DNA of 64,000 nt from Hysterangium stoloniferum (Eukaryota; Basidiomycota; Agaricomycetes; Hysterangiales; Hysterangiaceae): positions 434,001-498,000 of the forward strand of contig WHVD01000001.1 of the NCBI GenBank assembly GCA_015178975.1, in the 5' to 3' direction. Within the stretch, counting starts at the first letter, position 1, and every line of letters begins with the position of its first letter. The position numbers were made by a program, and so were the translations under genes. Below are positions 24,943-38,716 of this stretch, piece by piece. Under the pieces are notes generated by a model. It saw nothing but the letters and a program-made list of their open reading frames with translations. It searched no databases and had not been told where the DNA came from.

Positions 24943-27900
24943 ATGACCACCTCTCCTCCACAGGCACCTATTGCTATCGTAATTTTATTTTTAATTCAAC
25001 TCGTTGGAGACTCATTTAATAACCACTCACCTTCTGCTAGGTAGGGATTGCTGCTCAGCTACCCAGCGGCAACCTTGCTCCAAGCAACTTGGACCATAAG
25101 CAATTCTTCGAATTCCTGCTTAACAAAGGAGAGGCCTATGAGAGAATTCCCCTCGAGCGATTCAATATTGACTCGTGAGTCATACCCTCCTCTGACCACC
25201 CTCCACTCACCTTATGCCGATGTTTCCTTTCAGGTACAAGGGAAAGGATGCCGGAAGAGTTTCTACAGAGTACGGAACATTCCTCAAGCATACCGACCAA
25301 CTTGACCGTGTCGAACTTGGGATAACTAACAAGGATGCTCGTGCTATGTCTCTGTCGACAAGAAAACTTATTGAGCTTTCGTTTTTGGCACTTCTGGATT
25401 CGGGTATAGACTACCGGGGACAGAACGTGGGCTGCTTTGCGTGAGTACCTGATGTCGAGCTTCTAAAAGGCTAAAGGCTTGAGCCATGGCTGTCAGGTCC
25501 GGTATCGTGTTTGATATTTTAAGTTTATCCGAACCGGTGAATAGAATTCAATTGCCAAGGTCTAGCTCTGATGCCCTTTTCAGGACGAATTCGAAGCTCA
25601 AGGGTCGTTTAGTGGTCCACCAGCTATGATTGCGAATCGCATATCATATCATCTTGATCTATTAGGACCCTCAGTCCCCGTCGATACTGCCTGTAGCTCA
25701 AGTCTGACTGCTACTCACTTAGCCGTTCAGGCCATTCGTAGTGAAGATTGCGAGGCGGCAGTCGTCGCTGGTATCCAACTAAACCATAGATTCGTAGACT
25801 GGGTCCAATACAGCCAGGGTGGCATATTATCTCCGGATGGAAAGTGCAAGCCTTTTGATAGCTCCGCTGATGGGTAAGTCTGCAATTTTTATGCGTGATA
25901 TTATCATATATTTATACGTAATTCGCATCTCCAGCTTCTCCAGGGGAGAGGCAGGGGTTGCCATCGTTTTGAAACGCCTGGATAAGGCTATCGAAGATGG
26001 TGATTATATTTATGCCACAGTAAGGGTCTAAGTTGCTTCCTTTGTACCCGATATGTGGATCCATAGTTTGTTAGATTCTAGGTACAGGGATTAATTCTGC
26101 AGGTTCAGCGGCGCCAGTAAATGCGCCAGTGGCGGCATCCCAACGAAATGCCATGCGGAGAGCCTGGGCTCAGACGGACAGAAAACCGCAAGACGTTGAC
26201 TTTGTGGAGGTACATGCCACAGGTATTCGCCATCTCTTTCCAGCATTTTTGAATTTGATTTATCTCTCTTTCCCCAGGAACTGCAGCAGGCGACCCGACC
26301 GAAGCTAACTGGGTTGGCGAGGCGTTTCAGCGTGATGAAGAGTTACTCATAGGTAGCGTGAAAGGAAATATTGGGTGATTATCGTTCAAAATATCATAAT
26401 TTATTGTCTAAATTACTTGACAAATTCTGTAGGCATACCGAGATTGCCGCCTTCTTAGTCTCGCTGACAAAATGCATTCATATCTTTCAAACCGGCATTA
26501 TACCACCTAATGTTAATTTATCGACACCTAATCCGCGTATCGACTGGAACAAATATCACTTGCATGTTCCGACCGAGTGCACACCACTACCATGTCACTC
26601 AAAGACTGGATCTTTAATTTCACTGTGCAGTTCCGGCATAGGCGGAGCTAACGGACACGTAGTACTGGAGGCACCTCCTCGACCTTTCATTTCAGGACTC
26701 CCGTCACACTTAGGAAACCAGAGGCCTATTCTTCTCGTCGCAGGAGCATTATCACCTCGTAGTATCTCAAGCGTATCTGACACCCTTTCGGATTTAATTC
26801 TCGAACATCCAGACCGTTCAGAATTTTTATCGACAGTTTATGGACGTCGCTCCCGACAGATGCCGTGGCGCAGCTATGCGATCTACTCCCCGGGACAAAC
26901 CACCAAGCTCAAATTCTCGAGTCCTTCACTTGTTCCTCGCATCAAACCGCCCATTGTATTTGTATTCGCTGGCCAGGGGCCACAACATCTCGATATGGGA
27001 CGTGAGATGTTCAACGTGTTTCCTGCATTTAGGAAAAGTATATTACAAATGGATCTTACCTATGCTAAGGTGGTTGGTAACTCACTTATATCTAGCACTG
27101 GTCTGTTTCAGAAGGATAATACGAGTGGAAACGGCATCTCCCTGGGCGATGTCTGGCCGATTGAGATCACTCTGCCCGCTCTAACAATGGTTCAATGTGC
27201 TCTTGTGGATCTCTTCGCAAGTGTTGGTATTTCACCCGACATCATAATTGGCCACTCGGCAGGGGAAACTGCGGTTTTATACGCCTCTGGAGCAGGGACG
27301 AAAGAAATGGCAGTAGAATTGGCAATTGCGCGAGGGAAAGCGATGGCATTGGTGGAGAGTGCGGGTGGGACAATGGCTGCAATTTCCTGTGGTTTGACAG
27401 AGGGGAGGGCCTTAATTGCTGAAGCATTGGAACCCTCCCTTGGCTCTCTTGTCGACATCGGCTGCCATAATTCGTCAGATGCCATCACGCTCTCAGGCAT
27501 GGAATCTTCCATTGACAAGGTAATCAACTTCGCAGAGTCAAGAGGCATCATGGCTCGCAAGCTTCGAACCCGAGTTCCTGTTCATTCCGGCATGATGGAC
27601 ATCTGCCGTAACGACTTCAAACGTCTGGTTGGCACTATGTGGGCGTCTTACCCGACGGATTGCCGCCCAGAGATCAGTGTTTACTCTACCCTCACTGGAG
27701 AAGTTCTTCAGAGTTCTTTCACTGCCGATTATTTCTGGGATGGCACGCGTAACCCTGTGCTTTTCGCTGAGGCTATGAGTTCTCTGCTCGACAAACACCC
27801 TTCCGCGACATTCCTGGAGTTATCTCCGCATCCAGTCCTTTCTTCTTATATTTCTGCTCTGGGAGCAGCGTCTGTACTCTCATCTCTACGTCGATCTAGA

Positions 27901-30900
27901 CGAAACGAAATCTCCTCTGTTGAAGTCTTCTCGTTTTTAGATGCACTCGGAAGGCTCTCCACGATAGGCCATAATTCTGTCAACTTTTCGGCGCTCAACA
28001 ATTATCCCATACTTGATCCCGAATTCCGTCTCCCGGCATATCCATTTACTCCGAAATCTGTAACTTATCATTCTGAGTCTCAGTCCTTCTATCAGCGATT
28101 CCAAGACAGGAATGGACCCCTTAACTTCCCCGGTCTTCGCATCAATTCTCAGACTCACCCAGTATTAGCTCAACACGTCATTAAAGGCGAGCCAATCATG
28201 CCCGCGGCAGGCTTTATTGAAATGGCTCTCGAGTTCGGGGCGACTGAGTTATGGGATGTTGACTTTCGGGCAATGATGTCCCTCTCGGCAGAGCAACCCA
28301 TATCCGTCGAAGTGAAATTGGAGGGTCTTCACTGGACTGTTAAGACATCTACAACATCTACTGTTGATAAAGTTTGCTCAATTCCATTTGTTCCTTCTCT
28401 GTCCGTGCTGAGTGAAAATTACCGACAGCCCCCCGCCTTCAACCGGGTTCATGCAGAAGGATTCTTGTCTTTGAAGCCTTCCAAGATAGACAATGATGTT
28501 CCACAGTTAGACGTGGAGGGTATAATCCGCCGTTGTAAACGCATCGATCTCACTGGTATGTTCTTTCCGCATTTTTGACAGACACGTCTGACAATGAGTA
28601 GATTTCTATGAAGACTTGGGGACTTTTGCAGAGTATGGCCCTTCTTTCCAAAGAGTAGTGGACGGGTACCGAGGTGAGGATGAAGTATTAGTCCTAGTAC
28701 AGGGAGACGACGATATGCTAGAGTGCGTTTCCTTGGAATTAGACGCTTACGTTTACTTATCATTTCCAATCAAGCACTGAAGGCTATCGTTTCCACCCCG
28801 CAATATTAGATTGTTGCTTGCATTTCATGGTTCACAAATCTTTCACTCTCAACGATGATAGAAACGTATATTATCTGCCATCGAAAGTTGGTAGAGTCAC
28901 CATGCACCCGGAGTTCATCAAATACGGCGTTCCAGATCATTTATACGCTCATATAATTTTTAGGTCATGGACTCCAAGCACGATCGTCGCGGACTTCTAT
29001 ATTGTGGCAATTGACGGCACACATATTTGTACTCTCACTGAAGTAGAGGTGGCACGACATGAAAGCTCCCTCCCGCAGCTTGTCACTCAGCGCCACGATG
29101 TAGTTTTTCAGCGATTTGCACCCCCAGAGAGGGAGATCAGCGAGAAAATCACTGGTCAATATTCTGCTCCCGAAGATATGCATGGATTATACGAATACTT
29201 GGACTATTTGGCAGTAGAAGCTACCAAGAAAACATTGCTCAACAATCCCACTGCAGGCGCAGAGGTGTGGTTCAATTCTTCGTTGAAAATATCGAAAAAT
29301 TTACTTTATCCTGCAGCTCAACCGGAAACGATACGTTGACTTTGCTAATACTGTGGCACTTTCATTCGTCCCTGAAAGGGAGTTCCTCATCTCCGAAACT
29401 AACGTATATCGTCGTAAATTCCCTGAGATGATTGAAATGACAGATCGAGTCGCAGGAACTCAGGAGAGAATTTTTAAGACATCGAAGGTGATCCTATTTT
29501 GTTACGAGGTGCAAAATATTTTCGTCTCTAAGCCTTCCACAGGCAGCGGTAGAGGTCTTATATAAGGATGATATCATGACTCGTTTCTATAAGCACTATG
29601 GATGGGCAGCTGAGGCTTGTGCAGACCGTTTCCGAACAGTCGTTACCGAGCAGATAGCTAGTGGGAAGCGCGTTATCCGAGTATTAGAAGTTGGTGCAGG
29701 TAACGCCTTTTTAACTCATCTAAGCAATACTTTGCAGCTAAAAATGATTTCACAGGAACGGGAGGGCTGACTAGACACCTTGCAAAGGCTATAGAAGAAT
29801 TCCCTAGCGTCATTATAGAGTTCACTATTTCAGATGTATCCAAAGAGCTCCTGCCCCGGATGACCAACCCATACTGTCGCTACAAATCCTTCGATCTGTC
29901 CCAATCCCCTATCTCACAAGGCTTCGAATTGGCATCATTTGATATAATTACGGGCTTCCACGTCTTGCATGTCGTCGAAAATTTAGCGCCATCATTAGCG
30001 TCTCTCAGCGACCTTCTGGTTCCCGGAGGTAGCCTTGTGGTCGGAGATCTCAAAGGCGACAGTTGGGCCTCTCGTAAACCTGGAACGATTTGGTTCGATT
30101 ATGTTTTCGGAAGCTTCGCAGAGTGGTTCTCCTTTTCAGATGCTCGCTCTCACTGCACTATACCGACAGATGCATGGAAACAATGCTTACACACGGCCGG
30201 GTTTGGGCAAGTATACACAGAAGATTTCGCTTCAGATCCTCTTCTATTCACTCTCGACGCGCAGAAACGCTCGCTATCTTATTTGGGTGAGTGACAGGCT
30301 CTGCTAGTTGAGAAATGAAAAGGTTCACCCATTCTAAACTAGACGTGGTGCCGAAGTGGGATGACGGAAAGGTCATATTTCATTATCAAAGAGGTAGTGA
30401 AGGACGGCTTCGAACTCAACTTATTGCACAAGATGCTCCGGGTTTGTCGGTCTGGCTGTTTTCCGAGTCTGGATTCAATGGTGATGCCGGAATGGGGTTT
30501 TCAAGGTCTCTCAGGCGTGAGTACCCTCTCTGGGACATCCACTTCGTTATTTTTGAGCGTACGCGCTCCGAGGGCGACATGGTCGAACATGTTTCTCAGC
30601 TTTCGTCAATCCGGGGTCTCGAACTGGACATTCTCATTGATAGCAAAGAGGAAATTTTGATACCTAAGGTGATTCCGTCTCCGCCACCCAGTGGCAAATC
30701 TGCATTTCAACCAAGCTCTTCTTGGCTTCTATCTGAAGATGGAGTGGTACAATCCTCCCTGTCTACATCAACTACAGAGTTCGTACAGGTCAATATTATC
30801 GCCATGTCCTGCCTTGAGAGTAGGGTTCGAGGCTTTGTGGGTAGGGTTTCATCAGGTTCTTTACCTCTCGCTCGTCATCTCGTTGTCGGATTGGCAATTG

Positions 30901-33900
30901 CACCAAACATTTCGAGTGTCGTTAGTGTCCATCATTCCATGCTTTCAAGGCTACCAGACGCTTTGGAGAACAGTGCGGGTGACATTGCGGGGGCCATCGT
31001 CGGATTTGTCATAGCTGCTATTGGTGGGGATGTATCCAAGCTACGCTCTACACGTTGCCATCGCCCGGGAAAGGCTCTCTTATCCCAAAATAATGGTACT
31101 GTTATTCCGGCATTGACATGGTTTTTGCGTCTCCTTGATTTCGAAGTTATCGAGATCAAGTCCGATTCCCCGTCTCATTTAGCATCTCTGGCGTCGCAGG
31201 TTGATCTCATCTTTTCAGGCGTCGAAGACCCTGTGTACAACCAGGTTTTCCTCCATTCAAAGGCGCGCGTATTCATGTGGAATGACCCACAGGCTGGTCT
31301 AGCCGCTAATCTAGACAAAAGTCCCTGTCACATCGGAGACACACTTGACTTCATTGTTTCCCGTGTTGGTGTACAATGGCCACAGAGTAGCACAAGTACA
31401 CTGATCTCAGATATTTCTCTTCCAGACACAGGGACACTTGTCCCTTCGTCGGCGTCATTATTTGACTTCAGCAAAGCCTATCTGCTGATTGGTGGGATTG
31501 GTGGTGTGGGGATTCGTGTTGCGCTATGGATGTACCAGGTCAGGCATTTTGTTATCAGCACATGAGCTTTTGGAATTTAAGAGTAATGCTTTTTATTTTC
31601 ACAGAGGGGTGCAAGATATTTGGTCTTAACCTCCCGGTCGGGTAAAGCTTCGCTTGGGCGTGTACAAGACCGAATGGCTCTTAGAATCCTAGCATATCTC
31701 GAATCCTGCCCAGATCTTCGCATTCGCATCGAGGCCTCTGATGCGACATCAGAAGAATCCACATACAACCTGCTACGTTCAATCCCGCCGAATGTGGCGC
31801 TTGGAGGATGTATGCTTTTGACTGCTGTGTTATCCGACCGCACATTCGCCTTTTCAAACGATAAGGATTACGACATAGTATTTGCATCGAAGACCGGTGC
31901 CTGCAGTATTTTGAATAAATGCATTGCAGGTGGCATACCAGCTCTTGACTTTTTCATTTCATTCTCATCGGTGGTGGGATTGTTCGGGAATGGAGGTCAG
32001 AGCAATTATGCCGGGTAATTTTTTTTTTCTTTCCTATAGGAAGTTACCATACTAAATGCCTGATAGTGCAAATACTGCTCTGGATGGAATGGTTCGCAAG
32101 TGGGACAACTCATTTACATTCATTCTTCCAGCAGTGACAGACGGTGGAGGATTAGCCTCTGAAACGCGCGAGCAAGGAGGCCGACTGGGTCATTTAACAG
32201 TATGTTCATCAAAGTTACATATATCTTTTCACGCATTAATCGCAATCACAGCCTTGGGGAATTTCCTCGCAACGTAAGTCGACTTCAATAAAACAGCATT
32301 ATAATTATAATAAACATCTATTTCAGATATTTGCGACTGTCTGGAAGATGGCATCCGCAAATTATCCGATGGCCCTTTCTGGCAATATATTCCTGATCTA
32401 GACTGGTCACTCATACAGAAGTATCTTGGATCATCTCGTCTCTTTTCCCACCTTGTCAACAACCCCTCGGATGAATCTGGTGTTGTCGACACCGGAGAAA
32501 GCGGACAATCCATGACAGAAGTAATAATCGAGCTCCTCGATGTCGAACCGGACGAATTCGACGGAGATGTTCCCTTTACTGCATATGGACTAGACTCCCT
32601 CAGTGCTGCGCGACTCTCCTTTGCCTTACGACCTTTCGTGGAAATTTCACAGCTTCAACTTCTTTCCGATATTTCTCTGAATGACTTACAATTGAAGATC
32701 GAGAGAGTTCAGGCCATCATATCACAAAAGGGTATAACCAAAGTACCCTCAATGCTTCCCATCCCAGAGCCACAACCCGTTGATATTCATATCAGAGAGA
32801 TGGATGATCTCATTGAGAAGTATACACGCGCATTCCCTATGTATAACCCCGTTGTCAACAACAAGTTCTCGGCCGGTGGTGAAGTCATCTTTATTACAGG
32901 TACTACCGGTGCCATTGGGGCATCGATGCTTGCCCAAATGACCTCGATGGAATCCATATCACGCATCTATGCATTCAACAGAGGCGATCCAGATAAATTA
33001 TACGATCGGCAGGTGATCTCGTTGAGAGCACGAGGGTACGACGAGAAGATTTTAGAGAAAGGGAAAGTTGTGCTTGTCGCTGGAGATCACTCGAAGCACG
33101 ACTTAGGTATTTCCCCTAAATTATACGAAGAGGTAAAGTTCATTTCAACATTGTATAACCCATTGCTGATTACTTTCCATGTATAGATCCGTGGGTCTGT
33201 TACTGCAATCATCCATAATGGTCGGTGTTTTTTCCCGCTTTACTTGTATTTTCATATTTATGGTTCTGTGTAGCTTGGCCGGTGAACTTTACCGACTCAC
33301 TGGCATCTTTTGAGCCATCGATACGCAGCGTGCGAGTCTTAGTGGATCTCGCACTTGCTTCATCGCGTCCAGAACCTCCCCGCCTACTTCTCCTGAGTTC
33401 TATTGGAATATTCTATAGTAAGTAATCGCTTCCAGCTAGAACCGTTCTTTGAACGGAATCTCAATACCGTCATAAGATCGTAAAGGCACAGACCCTGCGC
33501 CTGAAGAACCGATATTCGACGGAAAGCGTATCATTGGCACTGGCTATTCAGGTCAGTGACATAAATCTTTGTAATATCCTTTATAACTCTAACTTCCTTC
33601 AAGAATCCAAATGGATCGCCGAACGCATTCTGTTAAAGGCAGGAGAGAAAACGCCGTTACGCCCAATTATCGTGCGTGCTGGACAAATCTGTGGCGGAAA
33701 TAATGGTGCCTGGAACACCACAGAATGGTTCCCTGCCCTTGTCAAATCTGCGATATATTTGGGTTCATTGCCAGAGGATGATGGCGTAAGTTGTCCAACT
33801 CCCCGCTTTGTTCTTTTGCCATATTTCTGATGTTTATGGTTTAGAATATCTCTTGGACGCCGCTTCATACGGCGGCGAAGGCTCTAATTGAGATGCTTCA

Positions 33901-34270
33901 CACGGACAGACAGGTCCTGCATCTTTCCCATCCGCGTCCGATCGCATGGTCAAAGATCGCGAACTTTTTATCTGACACGTTACAGCTATCTCTTAAACCT
34001 TATGAGGAGTGGCTTAGAACACTGGAAGCCAGTGCTAGCGCCGCTGTGTGTGGTTCGGAGGACTCGAACCCAGCGTTGCGTCTTCTCTATTACTTCAAAG
34101 CCCTGGAAGTCGGGACCAACGACGCGAAAGAGGCATTGGGATTGCCGAAGTTGAGCGTCACGGAAGCCATTAAGGCTTCGAGTGCCTTACGAGATGCCGA
34201 TCAATTAACGACAATGGATGCGGCATACTGGGTCAATAACTGGGAGAACGTAGGATTTTTGAGGCGATGA
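24943..34270 (+). CDS. Iterative type I polyketide synthase, KS-AT-DH-MT-KR-ACP-reductase
   Basis: Twenty-four exons join in phase throughout to 2685 residues: 24943-24978, 25041-25174, 25234-25440, 25497-25536, 25584-25873, 25935-26019, 26075-26222, 26278-26374, 26433-28555, 28602-28722, 28775-29264, 29317-29487, 29543-29699, 29756-30286, 30343-31538, 31605-32014, 32067-32199, 32252-32273, 32327-33132, 33187-33220, 33274-33417, 33477-33551, 33604-33785, 33845-34270. All introns are GT-AG, 47-66 nt. The ketosynthase has its triad Cys176 (DTACSSS), His311 (HATGT) and His347 (GHTE). The acyltransferase has GHSAG with Ser621. The dehydratase has His927 (HxxxGxxxxP) and Asp1106. The methyltransferase has LEVGAGTGG near 1362-1370. 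The ketoreductase has GGIGGVG (1927-1933) and Ser2064/Tyr2077. The carrier serine is Ser2221 (GLDSLS). The C-terminal reductase has GTTGAIG from 2322 and Tyr2482-xxx-Lys2486. Known chemistry of these domains predicts a reduced, methylated chain released as aldehyde or alcohol. No functional enoylreductase and no thioesterase are seen. The product is unknown. Confidence 0.93.
30343..31460 (+). other. PKS region with a degenerate enoylreductase-like fold
   Basis: Within PKS exon 15, residues of about 1545-1915 lie between methyltransferase and ketoreductase. Part of this is the structural half of the ketoreductase. A stretch reading FVGRVSSG...HLVVGLA...ADIAG-like...GFVIAAIG resembles the order of segments in an enoylreductase, but the glycine-rich NADPH loop is absent. 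This suggests a dead ER remnant. The match is from memory of the family and is an inference. Confidence 0.4.
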
Positions 34271-35809
34271 TAGATATATCGTATTGCTTAAATATTTCTT
34301 GTATTACTGTAGGATCGTAAACAACATACACTATATACTGATTGTACATCATAGCATTGTATTTGTTATACGACTTTCTTATCATCTTTAAGTCATGTAT
34401 TATGGTTTTGCCAGCTTCTTCTTCCAGGGGGACAATAATTATTGACGTTGAAGAAGATCATATGAGCTTATTTGGAGAGATTTTTATGTTTCATTTGCAT
34501 GACAAGACATAAAACTTCTTTTCTGATCTTGCGTGTGAGTGTATATGACGACGTGGAGTTTTCTCTCCTGCAGGCGGAAAAATGTATAAACGGGATAATC
34601 CTCCCGATAAAATGAGTCTTTTCGTAAATACACTAATGTCCTTGAATGTAACCTCCGTCAGCATATACACGGGGGTATGAGTTGACCCAAGACAGCCAAT
34701 TACATTTAAGCACATTCTGACGTATTATTATGTTCGGGAAGGTTTGCCTTGTGGAGATTGTGACTCCTGCGAAGTCTTAATTCCTACGGGACTCGCAGCT
34801 CATTTTTACGGTGATAACGGTTATAACATGTAGTGCCCAATTTAATGGCTTAATGTTCTCTTGGGGACCTCAACGGCGTTAACGATATAGCACTCTTCAT
34901 CATGAAACAAGCCCCCTCGCGATGTGTAGGGTTAGAGAATTAGTTGATAACACGAGTTGTGTACCTTTAAAAGGGAACTTATGAACTAATGACAGTTGCA
35001 GTGTTATACTGCGCGTGAATTCGAATCAAATGTTGAAATTAGGAGAAATTTACTGACTATGCAAATAGCTAGTAAATAGTATAATAACTCTAACGAGACA
35101 GATAATAATGGATGAATGGGATTTAGAGAGGGAGGAGGGAAATGCGGGCTATATTCGTCAGTGAAGGAGGCTGGATTTGGGTCGGGGGGGCATCACAAGT
35201 CGTTTGTAGCTTTCATAGCACGAGTATTTTTTTATTATGTAGGGCTAATTCATGCCAGTTGTTTCAAAGGTGGGGGTTGCGAGAAAACTGCAGTTTATGT
35301 GGATACTTTGAAGCCTCATCACAAGGATAATGGTTCAAGTTCCAGGTAGCTATTGCAACCAATTTAATAGCATTGAAGTAAATTCAGGAATAAATAATGA
35401 ATAATATACAATGAATAATGAGGGTTAATTATGAACATTCAGCATCAGAGAGAGATACTATTAATACCATTTGACAAAAAAAAACATTTTGGGTATTTTG
35501 CTTATTATAAGTACTTTAAACGTTCTCATTGATTCGAGATAAGACCGGGGTTTCGGAAGAATATTGTGAGAGCCTTTAAACAAAAAAAGAATTAGAGCTA
35601 TTTAAAAAGTCGTCCAAGTTTGATCGTCTCCCATATTTGCATGTTGCTGCATCGAAGTGAAGGTATATGTGACACTGTGTGACAGTCACGAGGATAGATG
35701 ATGATTGCGCGCCAAAGCAGAGTATCTACTTGAGGCTTCACACAGCAAACTGACTGACTTAAATCTCTTTATCTCTTAGACCTTATATACTTCTTGACTT
35801 AATACCACC
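34271..35809. other. Intergenic, no gene recognised
   Basis: The region is AT-rich with no supported gene. A TATA-like TTATATAC lies at about 35784, and CCACCATGA around 35810 is a good start context for the next gene. Confidence 0.4.
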
Positions 35810-38000
35810 ATGAGCAATCCCACAGATAGCACCGAGGCGACACAGACGAATACCGACTCCCTATCGCCCGCCACAGCGAGGAAAGCGCGACGACAAACGT
35901 CTTTCTACCCGAATACGACGAACAAGCCACAGAATCCGTTTAGTCGTAGCGCAGCGAAACGGGAAAGTGTAATGACATTAGGAAGTATAGAGCATCTCCA
36001 ACATTATTTCACGAAAGCTGGTATCTCAGCACGCCAAAAGTACGTGACAGACACCCATGATGGTTGTCAGCTGACGTTGACGTTGCATTCATTTCGCGCA
36101 GTCCTCTTAAACCGAGTAGCAATCTGGTTCCCGCATTAGGCCCTGCAATACTTAGAACAGATATGTCCCACGACGAACACCCTAATCTTATATTACCACC
36201 ATCTCCTATGATTCCGCCTCAACAGTCACGACCTACCTTTCCGCCGTTCGTCAAGACGTACCAAGTTGATCCGGATGTTCTTAAACCAGGCGTTATCGAG
36301 GACCTGGAGGCCGTAGAGCGCGCATGGAGTCTTTCAGAAACAGAAAGCAAACCACGCGACCCTGATTTACTCGGTGCCGGCAGTCCTTCGACCTTCGATG
36401 TCCTCTCCGTGCTTAAAACCACGACACGCACCATTCGGTCCGTACGGAACTATCTTGTATCTCTTCCAGACGACTACACCACCACACATATCACTCACTC
36501 CCAATTCCGACCCAGTACACTATCACCACGGATAGCAGGCACGCCCCGGAAACTAGATCCCGTAAATGACCCTCTGGCCAAAGTCCGGAAATCCGCGCTC
36601 GATGTACTTTCGGTTCTTCGACATCTTGAAGAGAAGGCGAGAGTTCCTCTTTCAGATGACGTGTATGACGCCCAGAGTGATGCTGGGTCGTCGTCGACGC
36701 GTTCTCACACGCCAGGGGGTACAGAACGGGTTGCTTCACCATTCACTACAACATCTGGGGAAGACGATGATGAAAGCAACGTCTCGTTTTCGTTTTCAGT
36801 CATAGGAACACCGAGTCAAAGTGAAAATCAAAAGAACCGCATTCTAGTCTGGAGTGACGAGGAAGACGATGAGGAGAACAACGTGGATAAGCCAGAACTC
36901 TGGGACCACCGGCTTGTACTGGGTGGTGGATGGCTGTACAAACAAGATTTGAACTTAGAGGGTTTGGCCAAGGAACGTGAAGTGGTTGCGCGCTATCTCG
37001 ACGCGGTAGACAGCGTGCTTTTCGATGGATCAGATCGTGACCACGAACGTCGTGGGTGGCAAAGAGAAAAGAGCCGGCTTACAAAGGCAGGGAAACCCCG
37101 GCGTCAAAGTTCGGGTGGTAGTGAAGGGAAAGGAAAGTCACGACGGATGGGGATGCTCGACATGGTAGTGAGTGAGGAGCCGGAGGATATGTTCAATATT
37201 GTAGAAGATATCGAGGGGGAGGACGAGGAAGGCACGAGCGAAGATGGGATTGACGACGATGAACTTCCGGATTGGGCAAAACGGTCCCGCTTCGAAGATA
37301 ATCCATTGGGTAAGCTCTTTTCAATCTTCCGGATGGTCAATTACATAGATCTAATGACAACCAGCTCGACTCCTCAGTCTTCTTGTCTCACTCCTTCCAG
37401 CCGACCTCCTATCACTATTACCCCCTCCGTCTGACTCGTCGCGTTCCACTCTCCTTCTTCGCATGTCCTCTGGCCAAATCCTCTGCACGGCTTATAATAT
37501 CGCCGTGCGCAAGTCGAAACAACCATGGGGATATATCAGTAAGGCAGCCATACATGACATCGCGGCATTAGAAGCCCAAGCAGAGTTGCCAAACGAGAAT
37601 GAGAGGGAAAAGAGAAAGAAAGGCTGGACATTTAGGCGGACAGACAATTTACGCCTTTGGGCAGCGTAAGTCCCTTAATTTCAATCCTTTTCGGTTATGC
37701 ATAGGTGATTTACTTCATATCTTTAGAGCTTTAAAGTTGCGTTATATGATTCCGCTGGGCCCAGTAAACCCCTCTAAGTCGCCTGTGTCACCAGGAGGGA
37801 ACATTACTCCAGTCGCTTCACCAGGCCCGTCACAGCAGACGTTTTCGATACCTGCTGTAGAAGATCAGAATCCCTTGAAACCGTTTGATCCGCGACTTGT
37901 TGCGAGACGAGAAGACGGCTGGGAGGCAATGCTTGAAAGTGCAGTGTTGAAATGGATGTGGGCTGTTGTTAACGAGCAACGAGGGGTAAAACGATGGTAG
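35810..38000 (+). CDS. Conserved hypothetical protein, four exons
   Basis: Exons 35810-36039, 36102-37309, 37365-37665 and 37727-38000 join in phase to 670 residues. The N-terminus is Ser/Thr-rich and basic (ARKARRQTSFYP), followed by a segment with SIEHLQHYF. The middle is low in complexity, with acidic runs such as DEEDDEENN and a Lys/Arg-rich stretch. The C-terminal part is better ordered: a hydrophobic Leu/Pro segment after 37365, then W-G-Y-I-S, a basic GWTFRRTDNLRLWAAALKLRY segment across the last intron, and a Trp-rich end (WEAMLESAVLKWMW). I recognise no named domain. The clean splice structure, normal CpG content and good start context indicate a real, probably intracellular protein. 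It is not obviously connected to the PKS upstream. Confidence 0.8.
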
Positions 38001-38716
38001 CGGTCACTAGATGGGGGGCGACGAGGGGAAAAATCAAGAAGGAGTGGAAGGATATGACATTCACGAACAGCTTATAAAACACGCATCCGCATCTTGGGGA
38101 TTTTATAGGACCTAATAATATACCATACTAATTACCAAAGGAATTGCATATCGTGGATAAGATCTCGGCTAGGTTGGGGTGGTTGTGAGGTTTTATCCTA
38201 CTGTTGCGAATAAATTAACAGAAAGGGTTCTCGTTTAGCACTGTAACCTCTGAATTTTTCATTATGGTCGGCGAACAAAGACTTTCAGCACGGTTAAATC
38301 AATTATTCATATTTTTTCTCATAGTTTTTTGCCCTTGCGAGGGAATGTGAAGTTTGGAACAGGGCATAACGAACGCCCCACATATTAAAGCTATATATCA
38401 TTTGATGGCGTCCTATTGCTAGATCGACAAAAGGTCCCAAGTTCGGGACTAAATTATTTATATACGACCTAAGTTATAACTAGTAGGTCACGTTTCTAGG
38501 CAGGTAAGATCCGCATTGCAATAAACGCTAGCTCGTGTGGCGCTGTATCATTGCCGTTACCCAACGAGATTTCATAGATTTTAATGGATATCTTAGTTAA
38601 TACCGTCCCAGCCCCGGATCAATAGACACCACTCGATCTTTTCGCTTCCACTCTTTCGTGCCTTTTACACTTAGAAATCGATAGGCTGCTCTGGCATCTT
38701 ATTATCAGATACTAAA
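38001..38716. other. Intergenic, nothing recognised
   Basis: This separates two same-strand genes and shows no further frame or repeat of note. Confidence 0.4.
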
